A stretch of DNA of 64,000 nucleotides from Phosphoribacter sp037046615 (GCA_037046615.1 JBAOHD010000002.1:1-64000), one strand, 5' to 3'. Counted from the stretch's first letter, positions 27,520 through 37,474 are shown. Numbers and translations are program-made. Notes: a model not told the origin generated them from the letters alone.

Positions 27520-27542
27520 ATATCTGTTCATATATTCAGATG
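27520..27542. promoter_or_regulatory. Predicted ArsR/SmtB-type operator
   Basis: ATATCTGTTCATATATTCAGAT has inverted ATCTG/CAGAT arms around an AT-rich centre, in the style of SmtB/CmtR operators (TGAACA/TGTTCA-type half-sites). It is strikingly AT-rich for this genome and ends 12 bp before the start of the ArsR gene it probably controls. Confidence 0.6.
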
Positions 27543-27554
27543 ATGGAGGCGTTG

Positions 27555-27969
27555 ATGGCGACCGTCCTGGGGCTCGACGGGTGCGCGGTGGAGTGCGTGC
27601 ACCCGGACAAGGTGCGACTGGTCACCGAGAACGCGCCGCGCCCCGAGGAGATCGCGGTCGTGGCCAGCGTCTTCAAGCTGCTGGGCGACCCGACCCGGGC
27701 CAAGCTGCTCTACGCCCTGTTGGAGGCCGGGGAGCTGTGCGTGTGTGACCTGGCCGCGGCGACCGGGACGACGGAGACGACCGTCAGCCAGGCGCTGCGC
27801 CTGTTGCGGGCGGCATCCGGTGGTCACCGGCCGCCGGGAGGGACGCAACGTGTACTACCGCCTGTCCGACGCGCACGTGCGGATGCTGCTCGACGTCACC
27901 CGCGAGCACACCGTGCACGACCCGGGTGCAGGCGCAGGCGTTGACCGTTCGGGGGAGGGTCCCGCGTGA
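27555..27969 (+). CDS. ArsR/SmtB-family metalloregulator, one frameshift
   Basis: About 137 residues from ATG 27555, after GGAGGCGTTG. The winged helix is FKLLGDPTRAKLLYALLEAG, then ELCVCDLAAATGTTETTVSQ, with the ELCVCDL two-Cys motif of the alpha3N/alpha-R metal site (as in CadC/CmtR, sensing Cd/Pb), plus Cys residues in the N-terminal DGCAVECVHPD. An extra T near 27813 splits the last recognition-wing segment (VVTGRREGRNVYYRLSD). It overlaps the following cation-efflux gene, so it is the likely repressor of that operon. Confidence 0.87.
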
Positions 27970-28889
27970 GCGGCGAACCACGGGCACGGTGGCGGGCACG
28001 CCGGTGGCCGGCACCGGTGGCGCCTGGCGGTCGGCGTTCGCCCTGGTCGGCGGCGTTCTTCGGCGTCGAGCTGGTCGCGGGCCTGCTGTCGCGGTCGCTG
28101 GCGCTGCTCTCGGACGCCGGGCACATGGCCGCCGACGTGGTCGACCCTGGGTGCGGCGCTGGTCGCCACCCGGATCGCGACCCGCCCGGACAGCACCGGG
28201 CGCCGCACCTTCGGCTCGCTACCGGGCGGAGGTGTTCGCCTCCGGCCTGGCCGTCCTGCTCATGATCGGCGTCGCGGTCTACATTGGCGTGGAGGCGGTC
28301 AGCCGCATCGGCACCGACGCCGAGGTCGCCTCCGGCGCGATGCTGGTCGTCGGCGCGCATCGGACTGGTCATCAACGTCATCTGCACTCTTCCTGCTGCG
28401 CGGCGGCGCCGGCGAGAGCCTGAACGTCAAGGGCGCCTACCTCGAGGTGCATCGCCGACACCGCTCGGCTCGGTCGGGCGTCATCGTCGCCGGCGCTGCT
28501 GGTGTCCGGCGACCGGCTCAGCCGGTGTGGGACACCGTGCATCGCCCTGGCCATCGCCGCCTTCGTCGCTCGTCCGGGCGGTCATGCTCGGCCGGGAGGT
28601 CCTCGGCGGTGCTCGGCCAGCACGCCCCGGCCGGCATCGAACCGACCGACATGCTCGGCCGCCCTGGCGAGCGTGGCCGGCGTCATCGAGGTGCACGACC
28701 TGCACGTGTGGACCCTGACCTCGGGCATGGACGTGGCCACCGCCCACCTGGTCGACCGAGGCCGGCGACCCCGCAACAGGTCCTCGACCGCAGCCCGCGC
28801 CGTCCTGCGCGACCAGTTCGCCATCGCCCACGCCACACTCCAGGTGGAGACCACCCGCGACCGCCAGTGCTCCGGGGGTGGACTGGTGA
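27966..28889 (+). pseudogene. CzcD-like cation diffusion facilitator, many frameshifts
   Basis: Recovered by joining frames: FFGVELVAGLLSRSLALLSDAGHMAADVV (TM1-TM2 with the Asp/His metal site), YRAEVFASGLAVLLMIGVAVYIG, NVKGAYLEV, and HDLHVWTLTSGMDVATAHLV then AVLRDQFAIAHATLQVE from the cytosolic domain. At least six single-base insertions lie between 28150 and 28890 (for example CGCG-C-ATCGG near 28360). Membrane Zn/Cd/Co exporter by family. It follows the ArsR gene with ATGA-like overlap, so it is the probable regulated transporter. Broken as given; error and decay cannot be told apart here. Confidence 0.82.
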
Positions 28890-28911
28890 CCGGGCCCGCA
28901 CGGCCACAGAA

Positions 28912-29604
28912 GTGTCACCGCCGACGATCGCGGACCGCCGAGCCCAACTGGCGGTTCGCGCGCAGCTCCTGGCCGGGGCCTCGGTGGCCTACAACCTCAT
29001 CGAAGCCGTGCTGGCAATAACCTGGGGTAAGGCAGCGGACTCGGCGGCTCTGATCGGCTTCGGTCTGGACTCCACCGTGGAGGTCGCCTCCGGGCTGGTC
29101 ATCCTCTGGCAGTTCCGCCACCAGGTGCCCGAGTCGCGTGAGCAGCACCGCGCCGCCGCCTGATCGCGGTGTCGTTCTTCGCGCCTGGCCGCGTACGTCA
29201 CGGTCGACTCGCTGACGGCCGCTGGCCACCGGCCAGCGAGGCCAGACGTCCTCGCCCGCTCGGCATCGCACTGGCCGCCGACGTCGCTGGCCGTGATGCC
29301 CTTGCTTGTCCTGGGCGCAGCGCCGCACCGGACGCGAGCTCGGGTCCGGCGCCGTCGTCGCCGACTCCACCCAGACCCTGCTGTGCACCTACCTGTCCGC
29401 CGTGCTGCTGGTGGGCCTGCTCGCTCAACGCCGTCGCTCGGCTGGTGGTGGGCTCGACCCCGTCGCCGCGACTCGTCATCGCCGCGGTCGCGGTCACGCG
29501 AAGGCCGTGCAGAACGTGGCGCGGCGAAGGACTGCTGCGCCCCCGTGGTTCTGGCACCGCGCACCACACAGGACACGTGCACGAAGCCCGATTGCGGCTG
29601 CTGA
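28912..29604 (+). pseudogene. Cation-efflux-like membrane protein with Cys-rich tail, many frameshifts
   Basis: From GTG 28912 the first 80 residues are clean: RAQLLAGASVAYNLIEAVLA, then DSAALIGFGLDSTVEVASGL, the helix pair of the short actinobacterial cation-transporter group that often follows CDF genes. Later pieces in other frames are RLIAVSFFALAAYVTVDSL, ADSTQTLLCTYLSAVLLVGL and a C terminus rich in Cys (GEGCCAP, then DTCTKPDCGC). At least four single-base shifts separate them. The family is poorly studied. The Cys-rich end suggests soft-metal binding. Confidence 0.65.
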
Positions 29605-29652
29605 GCCAGCCGCGACCTTGCCTGCAGCCAGATCGTCGGCCCGGTCGTTGGT

Positions 29653-31145
29653 TCAGGGTGTCGCGTCGATGATGCCCATCATTCCTTGGTCCTCGTGGTC
29701 GAGGACGTGGCAGTGGTAGACGGTGCGCCCGGCGATGTCTGTCGAACGCGGATCCGAACCGTCACTTGTGCCCGGGCGGGGACGATGACGACGTCGCGCC
29801 AGTCCGGGCGCCCAGTTGGGTCCATGTCGGCGGCGGCCACGCACCTGCATCGGCCACACGTGCAGGTGGAAGGGGTGATCCATCGGCGACGCGTTGGCGA
29901 TGGTCCACTCCTCGACGGCGCCGAGCGTGACGGTCTGGTCGACGCGCTCGGGGTCGAACTCCTCGGCCGTCGAAGCCGAACGTCATGCCCCCGCCGCCTC
30001 CCATGCCCATGCCCATCGTGAAGGTGATGGTCCGCCGACCCTCCACCGCCTCGCCGCGTAGGTCGGCGGGCACAGGGAACGGTGCAACCGCCTAGCGCGG
30101 CCGGTGCAGTGGAACCGGCGGCGGCACTGCGATGCGCGACCTGCACCGTGGCGAGGGCGGTCTCCGCTGAGGTCTCGGATGCACCGCCGCCCATCATCCC
30201 CATGCCGCCGCGGTCATGGGCGAGGGTTCGCAGGGTGAAGGTGCCGGCTTCCAGCGGCTGCACGAGCAGGTCGACGCGGTTGCCCGGGGCGAGGACGACG
30301 GTGTCCCGCTCGTCGGGCTCCCCGAGGGCCTGACCGTCATATCCCAGGAACCCCCAGGTGTGCTCGTCCAGGGCGAGCTCGAGGAACCTGGAGGTGCAGG
30401 CGTTCACGATCGCGCCAACGTTGCGGTGAGCCAGAGGTGACGTCGATGCGCGGGCGCAGCTGACCGTTGATGAGGACCAGCTCGCCCTCCCGTCCCGCCA
30501 TCACCTGTTGTCGGCTGACCTCGGCGACCTCTCCGTCGTCGGTCAGCGTGGTGTCGCTGACCACCAACACCCGATCCTGCGCCGTGCCCGGCTTCCTCCG
30601 GCTCGGCGACGAGCAGTGCCCCGAACAGTCCGCCGAACATCTGGTCGGCCACGGTGCCGTGGTGGTGCGGGTGGTACCAGAACGTCCCGGTCGGGTGGTC
30701 GGAGGGGATGGGCGTACTCGTAGCGCGCGCTGTCACCGGGCTCGACCATGCGGAAGACGTTGTCGCTGTCGCCTTCTGGTGACACGTGGAGGCCGTGAGT
30801 GTGGAGGTTCGTGGTGTCGTCGAGGTTGTTCGTAAATGTCACGCGGAGTACGTCCCCGGGGGAGACCCGAAGAGTCGGTCCTGGGCTGGTTCCGTTGTAG
30901 CCCAGGGCCCGGGTGCGCCGCCCGGCCATCACGACACCGGCCGCTGCCCTCAGGTCCACGTCCAGGACTCCGTCCCGGCTGGACAGGACCAGGGGTTCGC
31001 GAAGGCGTTCGTCCGCCTGCGGATCCAGGGCGGAGGTCTCGGGTGCGATCAGCGACCTCCACGTGCCCACCGCGCCAATTGCCACCGTGGCCGCACCGAG
31101 CGTCGCGATCTGCAGCGCGCGGCGACGACCGATCTCAGTGCTCAT
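29653..31145 (-). pseudogene. Tat-exported multicopper oxidase, several frameshifts
   Basis: The N terminus has a twin-arginine signal (EIGRRRALQIATLGAATVAI) from ATG 31145. All copper motifs can be found across frames: NLHTHGLHVSPEGD, FWYHPHHHGTVADQM, HPFHLHVWPMQV and VYHCHVLDHEDQGMM, giving the type 1 and trinuclear sites. A Met/Gly segment, GMGMMGGG, resembles the Met-rich cuprous-oxidase region of CueO. At least five shifts interrupt the reading. It acts outside the membrane, oxidising Cu(I). It is the last gene of the operon behind the CsoR-type box at 31880; the start overlaps the SHOCT gene. Confidence 0.88.
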
Positions 31146-31360
31146 CCAACACGCGCATCCGTTCGCGATACTCCTGCTCGGTGATCTCCCCGCGGGCGAA
31201 CCGCTCCTGCAGGATCTCGCGGGCACCCCCCCGTTCCTACCGAGGCGTGACCGGGGTTGGCCATGTACGCACGGATCAGGGCCCACACGACGATGACGAG
31301 CCCAAGGACCAGGATCAGGGGCCATACCCAGGCAACTCCCATGCCGTGGCCGTACGTCAC
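31135..31360 (-). CDS. Small SHOCT-domain membrane protein, one frameshift
   Basis: About 75 residues from ATG 31360: a hydrophobic helix (VAWVWPLILVLGLVIVVWAL) and then, after one base shift near 31225, EILQERFARGEITEQEYRE, the SHOCT (short C-terminal) helix pair. The stop overlaps the oxidase start by 11 nt. Similar proteins accompany copper-resistance genes in actinobacteria; SHOCT probably mediates oligomer or partner binding. A paralogue lies at 37223. Confidence 0.78.
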
Positions 31361-31403
31361 GTCAACCAGCTCTCAGTTCTCGTGAGCCCGGTGGTCCAGT
31401 GGG

Positions 31404-31859
31404 TCATGTCGCCGCGTCGGAAAGGCCGAGGTTCGCGGGCTTGGCGCTTCCGCCGGCCGCGACCGCGTCAAGGGCGGCCCTGAGCAGAGCGGTGGCCTCG
31501 GACGCCACCTGAGTGACGGCAGCGTGGCCACTCAGGTCACTGATGACCATCGCGTCGATTGCCTGGACGGTGGTGGCCGTGGCGTGCGGGGCGCGGCGCA
31601 CGACGACGTTGCAGGGGAGCAAGAGCCCCACGTCCGGCTCGCTGGCCAGCGCCTTCTGCGCAAGCCTGGGGTTGCAGGCGCCCAGGATGCGGTACTCCCC
31701 GAGCTCCGCCGCAGCCGACTCTCCCAACTTGGCGCCGAAGGTCGCGTGCATGTCGATGTCGGAGACCACACCGAATCCACTGGTGGTCAATGCGTCCCGC
31801 GTCGCCTCCACCGCCTCGTCGAAGGGGAGGTCGATCGTGATGCTCAGTGCGTAGGCCAT
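31404..31859 (-). CDS. DUF302 domain protein
   Basis: 151 residues from ATG 31859 (MAYALSITIDLPFDEAVEAT), with a GAGGAGCAGACA ribosome site. The DUF302 fold is visible as KLGESAAAELGEYRILGACNP and LLLPCNVVVRR. The invariant Cys and polar residues form a pocket; the function is unknown, though the family often sits in metal or sulfur-stress operons. First gene behind the CsoR-type operator, followed by SHOCT and the multicopper oxidase. Confidence 0.9.
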   Translation of the reverse strand: MAYALSITIDLPFDEAVEATRDALTTSGFGVVSDIDMHATFGAKLGESAAAELGEYRILGACNPRLAQKALASEPDVGLLLPCNVVVRRAPHATATTVQAIDAMVISDLSGHAAVTQVASEATALLRAALDAVAAGGSAKPANLGLSDAAT

Positions 31860-31879
31860 TGTCTGCTCCTCACGCTTTG

Positions 31880-31895
31880 ATACCCCAAGGGGTAT
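31880..31895. promoter_or_regulatory. CsoR-type operator, copy 1
   Basis: ATACCCCAAGGGGTAT is a perfect 16-bp palindrome of the CsoR operator type (ATACCCC/GGGGTAT arms). It lies 20 bp before the DUF302 start, placing the DUF302-SHOCT-multicopper-oxidase operon under copper-released repression. Confidence 0.85.
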
Positions 31896-32183
31896 CATAC
31901 GCGTCGCTCGCGCGTGGTCCGGGGTGCAGGCGCGCCTGGGCTCGCGCCGGGGCCCTCACGAGATGAGTGCGCACGCGCACGTGCCCCAGGACTCACGCTC
32001 GTTTTCGGACCCTCGCTGTGGGCCCGGCGGGTGGACAGGGGTGCCTGCTCGTCGGTTCATCGGATGTCCTCGAGCATCGAGGAGCCAGCTCGTGGTCACC
32101 GTGGAGGTGCGGTCAAGGTTTGCTGAAGAAAAGCAGCCCTGCCATTGCCCGACCGCGGTCGCGCACCAACAGGTCGGGCACGC

Positions 32184-34513
32184 TCAGCGGGAGGGGTCGA
32201 ACCGGCGCAGGCGCAGGCTGTTGCTGACGACGAACACCGAGCGAGAATGCCATGGCGGCGCCGGCGATCAGGGGGTTGAGCAAGCCCGAGCGCGGCCAGG
32301 GGGAGGGCGGCCACGTTGTAGGCGAACGCCCAGAACAGGTTGCCCTTGATGGTGCCCAGAGTGCGCTCGGGACAGCCGGATGGCGTCCGGCGGCGGCGCG
32401 CAGGTCCCCGCTGACCAGGGTGAGGTCGGAGGCCTCGATGGCGACGTCGGTGCCGGTGCCCATGGCGAGCCCGAGGTCGGCCTGCGCCAGGGCGGCGGCG
32501 TCGTTGACGCCGTCGCCGACCATCGCCACGACCGCGTCCTTCGGACTGCAGGCGCTTGACGACGTCGACCTTGTCCGCGGGGAGCACCTCGGCGATGACG
32601 TCCTGCGGGTCGATACCGACCTGGCGCGGCGACCTCGCGGGCGGCGCGTTCGTTGTCGCCGGTGAGCAGCACCGGGCGTCAGCCCGAGTTGCCGCAGCTC
32701 CGCGATCGGCCTAGGTCGTGAGCTGTCCTTGACGGTGTCGGACACGACGACGACCGCGCGCCGATGCTGCCGTCCCAGGCCGACGCCAGACCGCGGTCCG
32801 GCCCTGGGTCTCCGCGGCCGTCGGCCAGCTGCACCAGGTCCTCGGGGGCGGTCAGCGACCACTGATCGGCGAGCCATGAGCGGCGACCGGCCTGGGCGGC
32901 GTGGCCGTCGACGACGCCCGAGACGCCGTTGCCACCGTGCGCGCGGTGAACTCCTCGACGGGCGCCAGGTTGACTGCCGGTCTCGCTGGCGTCGCTTGGC
33001 GATGGCGCGACCGATGGGGTGCTCGGAGGCGTCCTCGAGGGCGCCGGCAATGGTGAGCACTGTCGGCGACGGATTCGCCCGCGGCTGGGTGGACCTCGGC
33101 TGACGCGCCATGTGGCCGGTGGTCACGGTGCCGGTCTTGTCGAGCACGATGGTGTCGACGCGTCGGGTGGACTCCAGGACCTGTGGGCCCTTGATGAGGA
33201 TGCCGAGCTGGGCGCCGCGACCGGTGCCGACGAGCAAGGCGGTGGGAGTGGCGAGCCCGAGCGCGCAGGGGCAGGCGATGATCAGGACGGCGACGGCGGC
33301 GGTGAAGGCCGCGGTGGCGGAGTGCCCGGTGACCAGCCAGGCAGCCAGGGTGGTCAGCGAGAGCCCGATGACGATGGGGACGAACACGGCGGAGACACGG
33401 TCGGCGAGTCGCTGGACGTCGGCCTTGCCGTTCTGGGCGTCCTCGACGAGGCGGGCCATCTGGGCCAGCTGGGTGTCGGAACCGACGCGCGTGGCCTGGA
33501 CGACCAGGCGTCCTCCGGCGTTGACGGTGGCACCGACGACGCTGTCGCCGGGGGCGACCTCGACGGGGACGGACTCACCGGTGAGCATGGCGGCGTCGAT
33601 GGCGGAGGTGCCGCTCGATGATCGTGCCGTCGGTCGCGACCTTCTCTCCCGGTCGCACGACGAACCGGTCGCCGACGGCCAGCTGCGATGACCGGCATCC
33701 GGATCTCGACCGGTCCGTGAGGGCCGTCCCGGAGCACGGCGACGTCCTTGGCGCCCATGTCGAGCAGCGCGCGCAACGCCGCACCTGAGGTGCGCTTGGC
33801 GCGTGGCCTCGAAGTAGCGCCCGGCGATGATGAACGTCGTGACCGCGGCGGCGACCTCGAGGTAGATGTGTGCCGCCTCGGCTCCGGAGCGGCCGGGGAA
33901 GAGGTCGAACGGCATCCGCATGCCGGTCATGCCGGCGTCGGTGAAGAACAGCGCCCACAGCGACCAGAGGTAGGCGGCGCCCACGCCGACCGCGATGAGG
34001 GTGTCCATGGTGGCGGCGCCGTGGCGCAGCGTTGGTCCAGGCGGCTCGGTGGAACGGCCAGGCGCCCCACACGACGACGGGGGAGGCCAGGGTCAGGGAG
34101 AGCCACTGCCAGTTGTCGAACTGCAGGGCCGGCACCATCGACATCAGCGAGCACCGGCACGCGTCAGCGACGGCCGAGACGACCAGGCGCTGGCGCCACG
34201 CGGCAGCTTCGTCGGTCCTCGGCGCGCTGCGCGGCATCCGCCGGCGGCGCTGGTGGTGTCCGCGGTGGGCGGGGCAGGCAGGGTCGCCGTGTAGCCGGTG
34301 GCCTCGACGGCGGCGACGAGGTCCGCCGGGTCGACATCGGCGGCGAAGCTGACCTTGGCCTTCTCGGTCGCGTAGTTCACCGTGGCCGTGACGCCGTGCG
34401 AGCTTGTTGAGCTTCGTCTCGATGCGGGCCGCGCAGGACGCGCAGGTCATGCCCCCGATGACGAGCTCGACGTCGCTGTCATGCTGCTGCGTGTCGTCCA
34501 CGTGCGTGGTCAT
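32184..34513 (-). pseudogene. copA: CopA-type copper P-type ATPase, many frameshifts
   Basis: Starts at ATG 34513 with a heavy-metal-associated domain (GGMTCASCAARIETKLNKL). Later pieces: EVAAAVTTFIIAGRYFEA, VLTGES-type region, the transport motif IIACPCALGLATPTALLVGT (CPC), DKTGTVTTGHM (phosphorylated Asp), MVGDGVNDAAALAQADLGLA and a final SNSLRLRRFDP. Repaired length is about 770 residues, normal for Cu(I)-exporting PIB-1 ATPases of the cytoplasmic membrane. Eight or more single-base shifts interrupt it. It is third in the csoR-copZ-copA operon. Confidence 0.9.
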
Positions 34514-34554
34514 TGCTGTCCTTCCGACCCTGCTCGAGGGTCTGTGCTGCGTTG

Positions 34555-34776
34555 TCAGGCGGTGGCGAGGTGGTAGTCGCCGGCCTCGTCGAGGGCGGTG
34601 GCCACGTCGGTCTCGCTGACCGGGGTGTCACTGGTCACCGCGACGGTCGAGGTGCCTCCGGCGGCGAGGTCGACGGTGACGTCGGTGACGCCGGGGATCT
34701 CCTGGATCTCGCTGGTCACGGCGCTCACGCAGTGGCCGCACGTCATGCCGGTGACGGGAAAGGTCTGGGTGTTCAT
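34555..34776 (-). CDS. copZ: CopZ-like copper chaperone
   Basis: 73 residues from ATG 34776, a single ferredoxin-like HMA domain. VTGMTCGHCVSAVTSEI carries the Cys-x-x-Cys metal site. Cytosolic carrier of Cu(I) to CopA and a buffer for CsoR. It lies between csoR (38 bp upstream) and copA (41 bp downstream) on the same strand. Intact, with a GAAGGAGACACCCA ribosome site. Confidence 0.93.
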   Translation of the reverse strand: MNTQTFPVTGMTCGHCVSAVTSEIQEIPGVTDVTVDLAAGGTSTVAVTSDTPVSETDVATALDEAGDYHLATA

Positions 34777-34814
34777 TGGGTGTCTCCTTCGTATGCTGCT
34801 GGTCGGTTTCTGGC

Positions 34815-35123
34815 TCAGGATCGGACGAGTCGAGCGATGGCGGAAGAGGCCTCGCTCAGCTTCTCCTCGAGGTGGGCGGGGTCGTTCGCGGCGTGGACCA
34901 TGCAGTGCCGCAGGTGGTCATCCAGCAGGCCCAGGGCGACGGCTTCCAGGGCCTTGGTCGCCGCTGAGACCTGGGTGAGGATGTCGATGCAGTACGTGTC
35001 GGCCTCGACCATCCGCTGCAACCCGCGCACCTGTCCTTCGATGCGGCGCAGCCGCGTGAGGTGGCTGTCCTTGTCGTCGATGTAGCCCGGGATCGTGGCG
35101 GGGTGTGGCGCGTGCTCGGTCAT
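34815..35123 (-). CDS. csoR: CsoR-family copper-sensing repressor
   Basis: 102 residues from ATG 35123. The four-helix CsoR fold carries RLRRIEGQVRGLQRMVE in helix 1 and the Cu(I) triad: Cys in TYCIDILTQV, then His and Cys in LLDDHLRHCMVHA. All three residues are present, so copper sensing is expected. It represses its own operon (csoR-copZ-copA) through the palindrome 29 bp upstream and probably two further promoters. A longer upstream frame is rejected because it crosses the operator. Confidence 0.95.
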   Translation of the reverse strand: MTEHAPHPATIPGYIDDKDSHLTRLRRIEGQVRGLQRMVEADTYCIDILTQVSAATKALEAVALGLLDDHLRHCMVHAANDPAHLEEKLSEASSAIARLVRS

Positions 35124-35151
35124 GGTGCTCCTTCGCTCACCCTCGTCAACG

Positions 35152-35170
35152 ATACCCCCCGGGGGTGTAT
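35152..35170. promoter_or_regulatory. CsoR-type operator, copy 2
   Basis: ATACCCCCCGGGGGTGTAT is a near-perfect palindrome in the 64-bp gap between the histidine kinase stop and csoR. It matches the boxes at 31880 and 38503 and should autoregulate csoR-copZ-copA. Confidence 0.85.
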
Positions 35171-35187
35171 TCCCTGCGTCGTGGTCG

Positions 35188-36327
35188 TCATCCGGAAGCG
35201 GCTGGCAGGCGGATGCGGAACGTGGCTCCTTGCCCTGGTCCGGCACTGTGTGCGGACAGGCCACCGCCGTGCGCCTCGACCAGGGCGCGGCTGATGGTCA
35301 GGCCGATGCCGCTGCCGCTGTTGCCGGGTTGGCGCAGGCGGGCGGGGTCGGCGCGGTAGAACCGCTCGAACACGTGGGGGAGGGATTCGGCGGTGATGCC
35401 CTCACCCGTGTCGGCCACCTCCAGCTCCACCCAGTGCGGGTCCGGTCGCGTGGCGCAGAGGCGAACCGACCCCCCTGGTGGGGTGTGCCGCAATGCGTTG
35501 TCGAGCAGGTTGGCCAGGACCTGCCCCATCCGTTCGGGGTCGACGTGCACGTCCGGGACCGTGCCGCCCGCCTCGATGCTGAGCCGTACCTGAGCGGCGT
35601 CGTAGGCCTCCTGGGCGGCGGCCGCGGCCGCCCTCAGGAGCAGCTGGGGGCTGGTGCTGACCGGGCGCGAGTCCAGCTGGCCCTCCTCGGCGCGGGAGAC
35701 GGCACTGATGTCCTCGGCCAGGCGGTGCAGCCGTCGCGTGCCGCCGTGCAGCGCCGCAAGCGTTGGCTCGTCGAGGTCGCGCACGCCGTCCTCCAGCGCC
35801 TCCAAGTGCGTCTCGATCGTGGCCAGCGGGTTGCGCATCTCGTGGGCGAGGTCGGCCAGGATGCGGCGCCGCGTGCGCTCGACGTCGCCCAGTCGTTCGG
35901 CCAGCTCGTTGACGGTGTCCGCGAGCTGGTCGAACTCCGGGCCGAGGCCAGGGCTGGGCACGCGTGCCCCGAACTGGCCCTCGGCGATCCTGGCCGCAGC
36001 ATGAGACACCTGGGTCGTGGAGCGCTGCACCCGGCGGGTGAAGTAGCCGGTCACCAGAAGGGCCATAAGGACCGAGGTCAGGAGCGCGACCGCGAACGAG
36101 ATGAGCAGCGCAGAGCCGAACGCCTCCTCGACGTGGGCGGCCTCTGACCCGGAGTGCCCGACACCGGCCTGGACGAGGTGGTCGTGGAAGATCCCGGGTG
36201 CGACGACGGAGGCCACCACCCACGCGGTCGCTGTTCCGGCCGCAAGGACGAGCGTCTGGGCCACCAGCAGCCGGGTGGACAGCCCTGCCGCCTCACCTCG
36301 TGCGGCCAGTCGTGCCCGCATGTTCAC
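35188..36327 (-). CDS. Sensor histidine kinase
   Basis: 379 residues with two transmembrane helices (LVAQTLVLAAGTATAWVVAS, and LLISFAVALLTSVLMALLVT) flanking a short 45-residue external loop containing His residues (GIFHDHLVQAGVGHSG), suitable for metal sensing. HAMP linker; H-box LADLAHEMRNPLATIETH; N box LLDNALRHTP; G boxes VADTGEGI and GSGIGLTIS. It overlaps the response-regulator gene by 4 bp. The copper-island context suggests sensing of envelope copper, as with CusS/CopS, but this is inference. Confidence 0.92.
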   Translation of the reverse strand: MNMRARLAARGEAAGLSTRLLVAQTLVLAAGTATAWVVASVVAPGIFHDHLVQAGVGHSGSEAAHVEEAFGSALLISFAVALLTSVLMALLVTGYFTRRVQRSTTQVSHAAARIAEGQFGARVPSPGLGPEFDQLADTVNELAERLGDVERTRRRILADLAHEMRNPLATIETHLEALEDGVRDLDEPTLAALHGGTRRLHRLAEDISAVSRAEEGQLDSRPVSTSPQLLLRAAAAAAQEAYDAAQVRLSIEAGGTVPDVHVDPERMGQVLANLLDNALRHTPPGGSVRLCATRPDPHWVELEVADTGEGITAESLPHVFERFYRADPARLRQPGNSGSGIGLTISRALVEAHGGGLSAHSAGPGQGATFRIRLPAASG

Positions 36328-37082
36328 TGCCCGGTTCCCATCCGGTATCCGACTCCTCGCACGGTGCGGATGAACCGTGACGCGCTGGCGTCGTCGTCGA
36401 GCTTGCGGCGTAGGTGGCCGATGTGGACGTCGACGAGGTGCTCGTCGCCGACCCAGGTCTGCCCCCAGACGGCGTCGATGAGCTGGCGCCTGGTGTAGGC
36501 GAGTCGGGGGCGCTCGGACAGCACCGCCAGGACGTCGAACTCGGTGCGGGTCAGGGCGATCGGCTCGTCGTGCAGCCAGACGTCACGCCCCGTGGGGTCG
36601 ATGGTCAAGGGTCCGAACACTCTGAAGCCGGCCGTGTCCGGGGCGGGGGTGCCGATGGGTCGGGGGCGCCGGAGCATGGCACGCAGGCGGGCGACGAGCT
36701 CGCGCGGGCTGAACGGCTTGGTGAGGTAGTCGTCCGCGCCGACCGACAGGCCGACCAGGGTGTCCACCTCGTCGGTGCGGGCCGTGAGCATCACCACGTA
36801 GGCGTCGGAGAACGTCCGCAGCTGCCGACAGACCTCGAGGCCGTCCTGGCCGGGCAACCCCAGGTCGAGCACGACGATGTCGGGGTCGACCTCGCGAGCC
36901 GTGGCCACGGCTTCCAGGCCGTCGTGGCTGAGGTGGGCCTCGAAGCCCTCACGTTCGAGGTAGCTGCCGATCACCCTCGCCATCTCGACCTCGTCCTCCA
37001 CGACGAGCGCCCGGACGGCGACCCGGCGGTTGGGCTCGGCGTCGCCGGGCACCGACCTGGAGTCGCGGTCAGTGGCGGGCAT
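36324..37082 (-). CDS. OmpR-family response regulator
   Basis: 252 residues from ATG 37082. The receiver domain has VVEDEVEMARVIG (acidic pocket), DIVVLDLGLPGQDG with the phosphorylated Asp, and LTKPFSPREL with the conserved Lys. The winged-helix output domain ends VDVHIGHLRRKLDDD and FIRTVRGVGYRMG. Pairs with the downstream kinase. Its likely target is the tandem TTCA-N2-GAACC repeat found upstream of the divergent SHOCT gene and the DUF305 gene. Confidence 0.93.
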   Translation of the reverse strand: MPATDRDSRSVPGDAEPNRRVAVRALVVEDEVEMARVIGSYLEREGFEAHLSHDGLEAVATAREVDPDIVVLDLGLPGQDGLEVCRQLRTFSDAYVVMLTARTDEVDTLVGLSVGADDYLTKPFSPRELVARLRAMLRRPRPIGTPAPDTAGFRVFGPLTIDPTGRDVWLHDEPIALTRTEFDVLAVLSERPRLAYTRRQLIDAVWGQTWVGDEHLVDVHIGHLRRKLDDDASASRFIRTVRGVGYRMGTGQ

Positions 37083-37143
37083 GCCTTCATCGTCGCAGCC
37101 GCGGCGCACCGTTCACGGCCCACACAGGGTCTGCGCGCACATC

Positions 37144-37165
37144 TTCAGCGAACCTTCATGGAACC
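37144..37165. promoter_or_regulatory. Predicted response-regulator direct repeat, copy 1
   Basis: TTCAGCGAACC followed at once by TTCATGGAACC: two 11-bp half-sites in direct orientation, the spacing used by OmpR-family dimers. It lies between the response regulator and SHOCT genes, 57 bp before the SHOCT start. A second copy is at 41002. Confidence 0.7.
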
Positions 37166-37222
37166 GCGACCGGGCAGCAGGGGCCGGCCGAGGAGGGTGG
37201 CCCCATCGACCCGACCAGAGAG

Positions 37223-37474
37223 GTGAGCACCATGATGTGGGGCAACGGCATGGGATGGGGCGGATGGCTCCTGATGACCCTGACGACGGTGGCCTTCTGG
37301 GCCGTGGTCGTCTTCGGGATCGTGGCACTCTTCCGCGGCAGCGGCGGCCCGGGCCCGCGCGACGGACGTCGTGACAGGGAGGCCCGGCAGATCTTGGACG
37401 AGCGGTTCGCCCGTGGCGAGATCGACGCCGAGGAGTACCGCACCCGCCAGAGCATCCTGTCCACGCACGGATGA
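37223..37474 (+). CDS. Small SHOCT-domain membrane protein
   Basis: 83 residues from GTG 37223 (ATG 37232 possible). Met/Gly/Trp-rich N terminus (MMWGNGMGWGGW), one helix (FWAVVVFGIVALF), and a SHOCT end (ILDERFARGEIDAEEYRTR). Paralogue of the frameshifted protein at 31135. First gene of the rightward copper block, behind the predicted response-regulator repeat. The role in copper defence is context-based. Confidence 0.85.
   Translation: MSTMMWGNGMGWGGWLLMTLTTVAFWAVVVFGIVALFRGSGGPGPRDGRRDREARQILDERFARGEIDAEEYRTRQSILSTHG

Noticed and set aside
27966..34513. Programmed frameshifting as a regulatory feature of the metal genes
   Set aside because: Breaks are too many, lack slippery sites and are like those in purL and purM; sequence error is simpler.
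35095..36147. 350-residue plus-strand ORF
   Set aside because: Antisense to the histidine kinase, which has all catalytic boxes.
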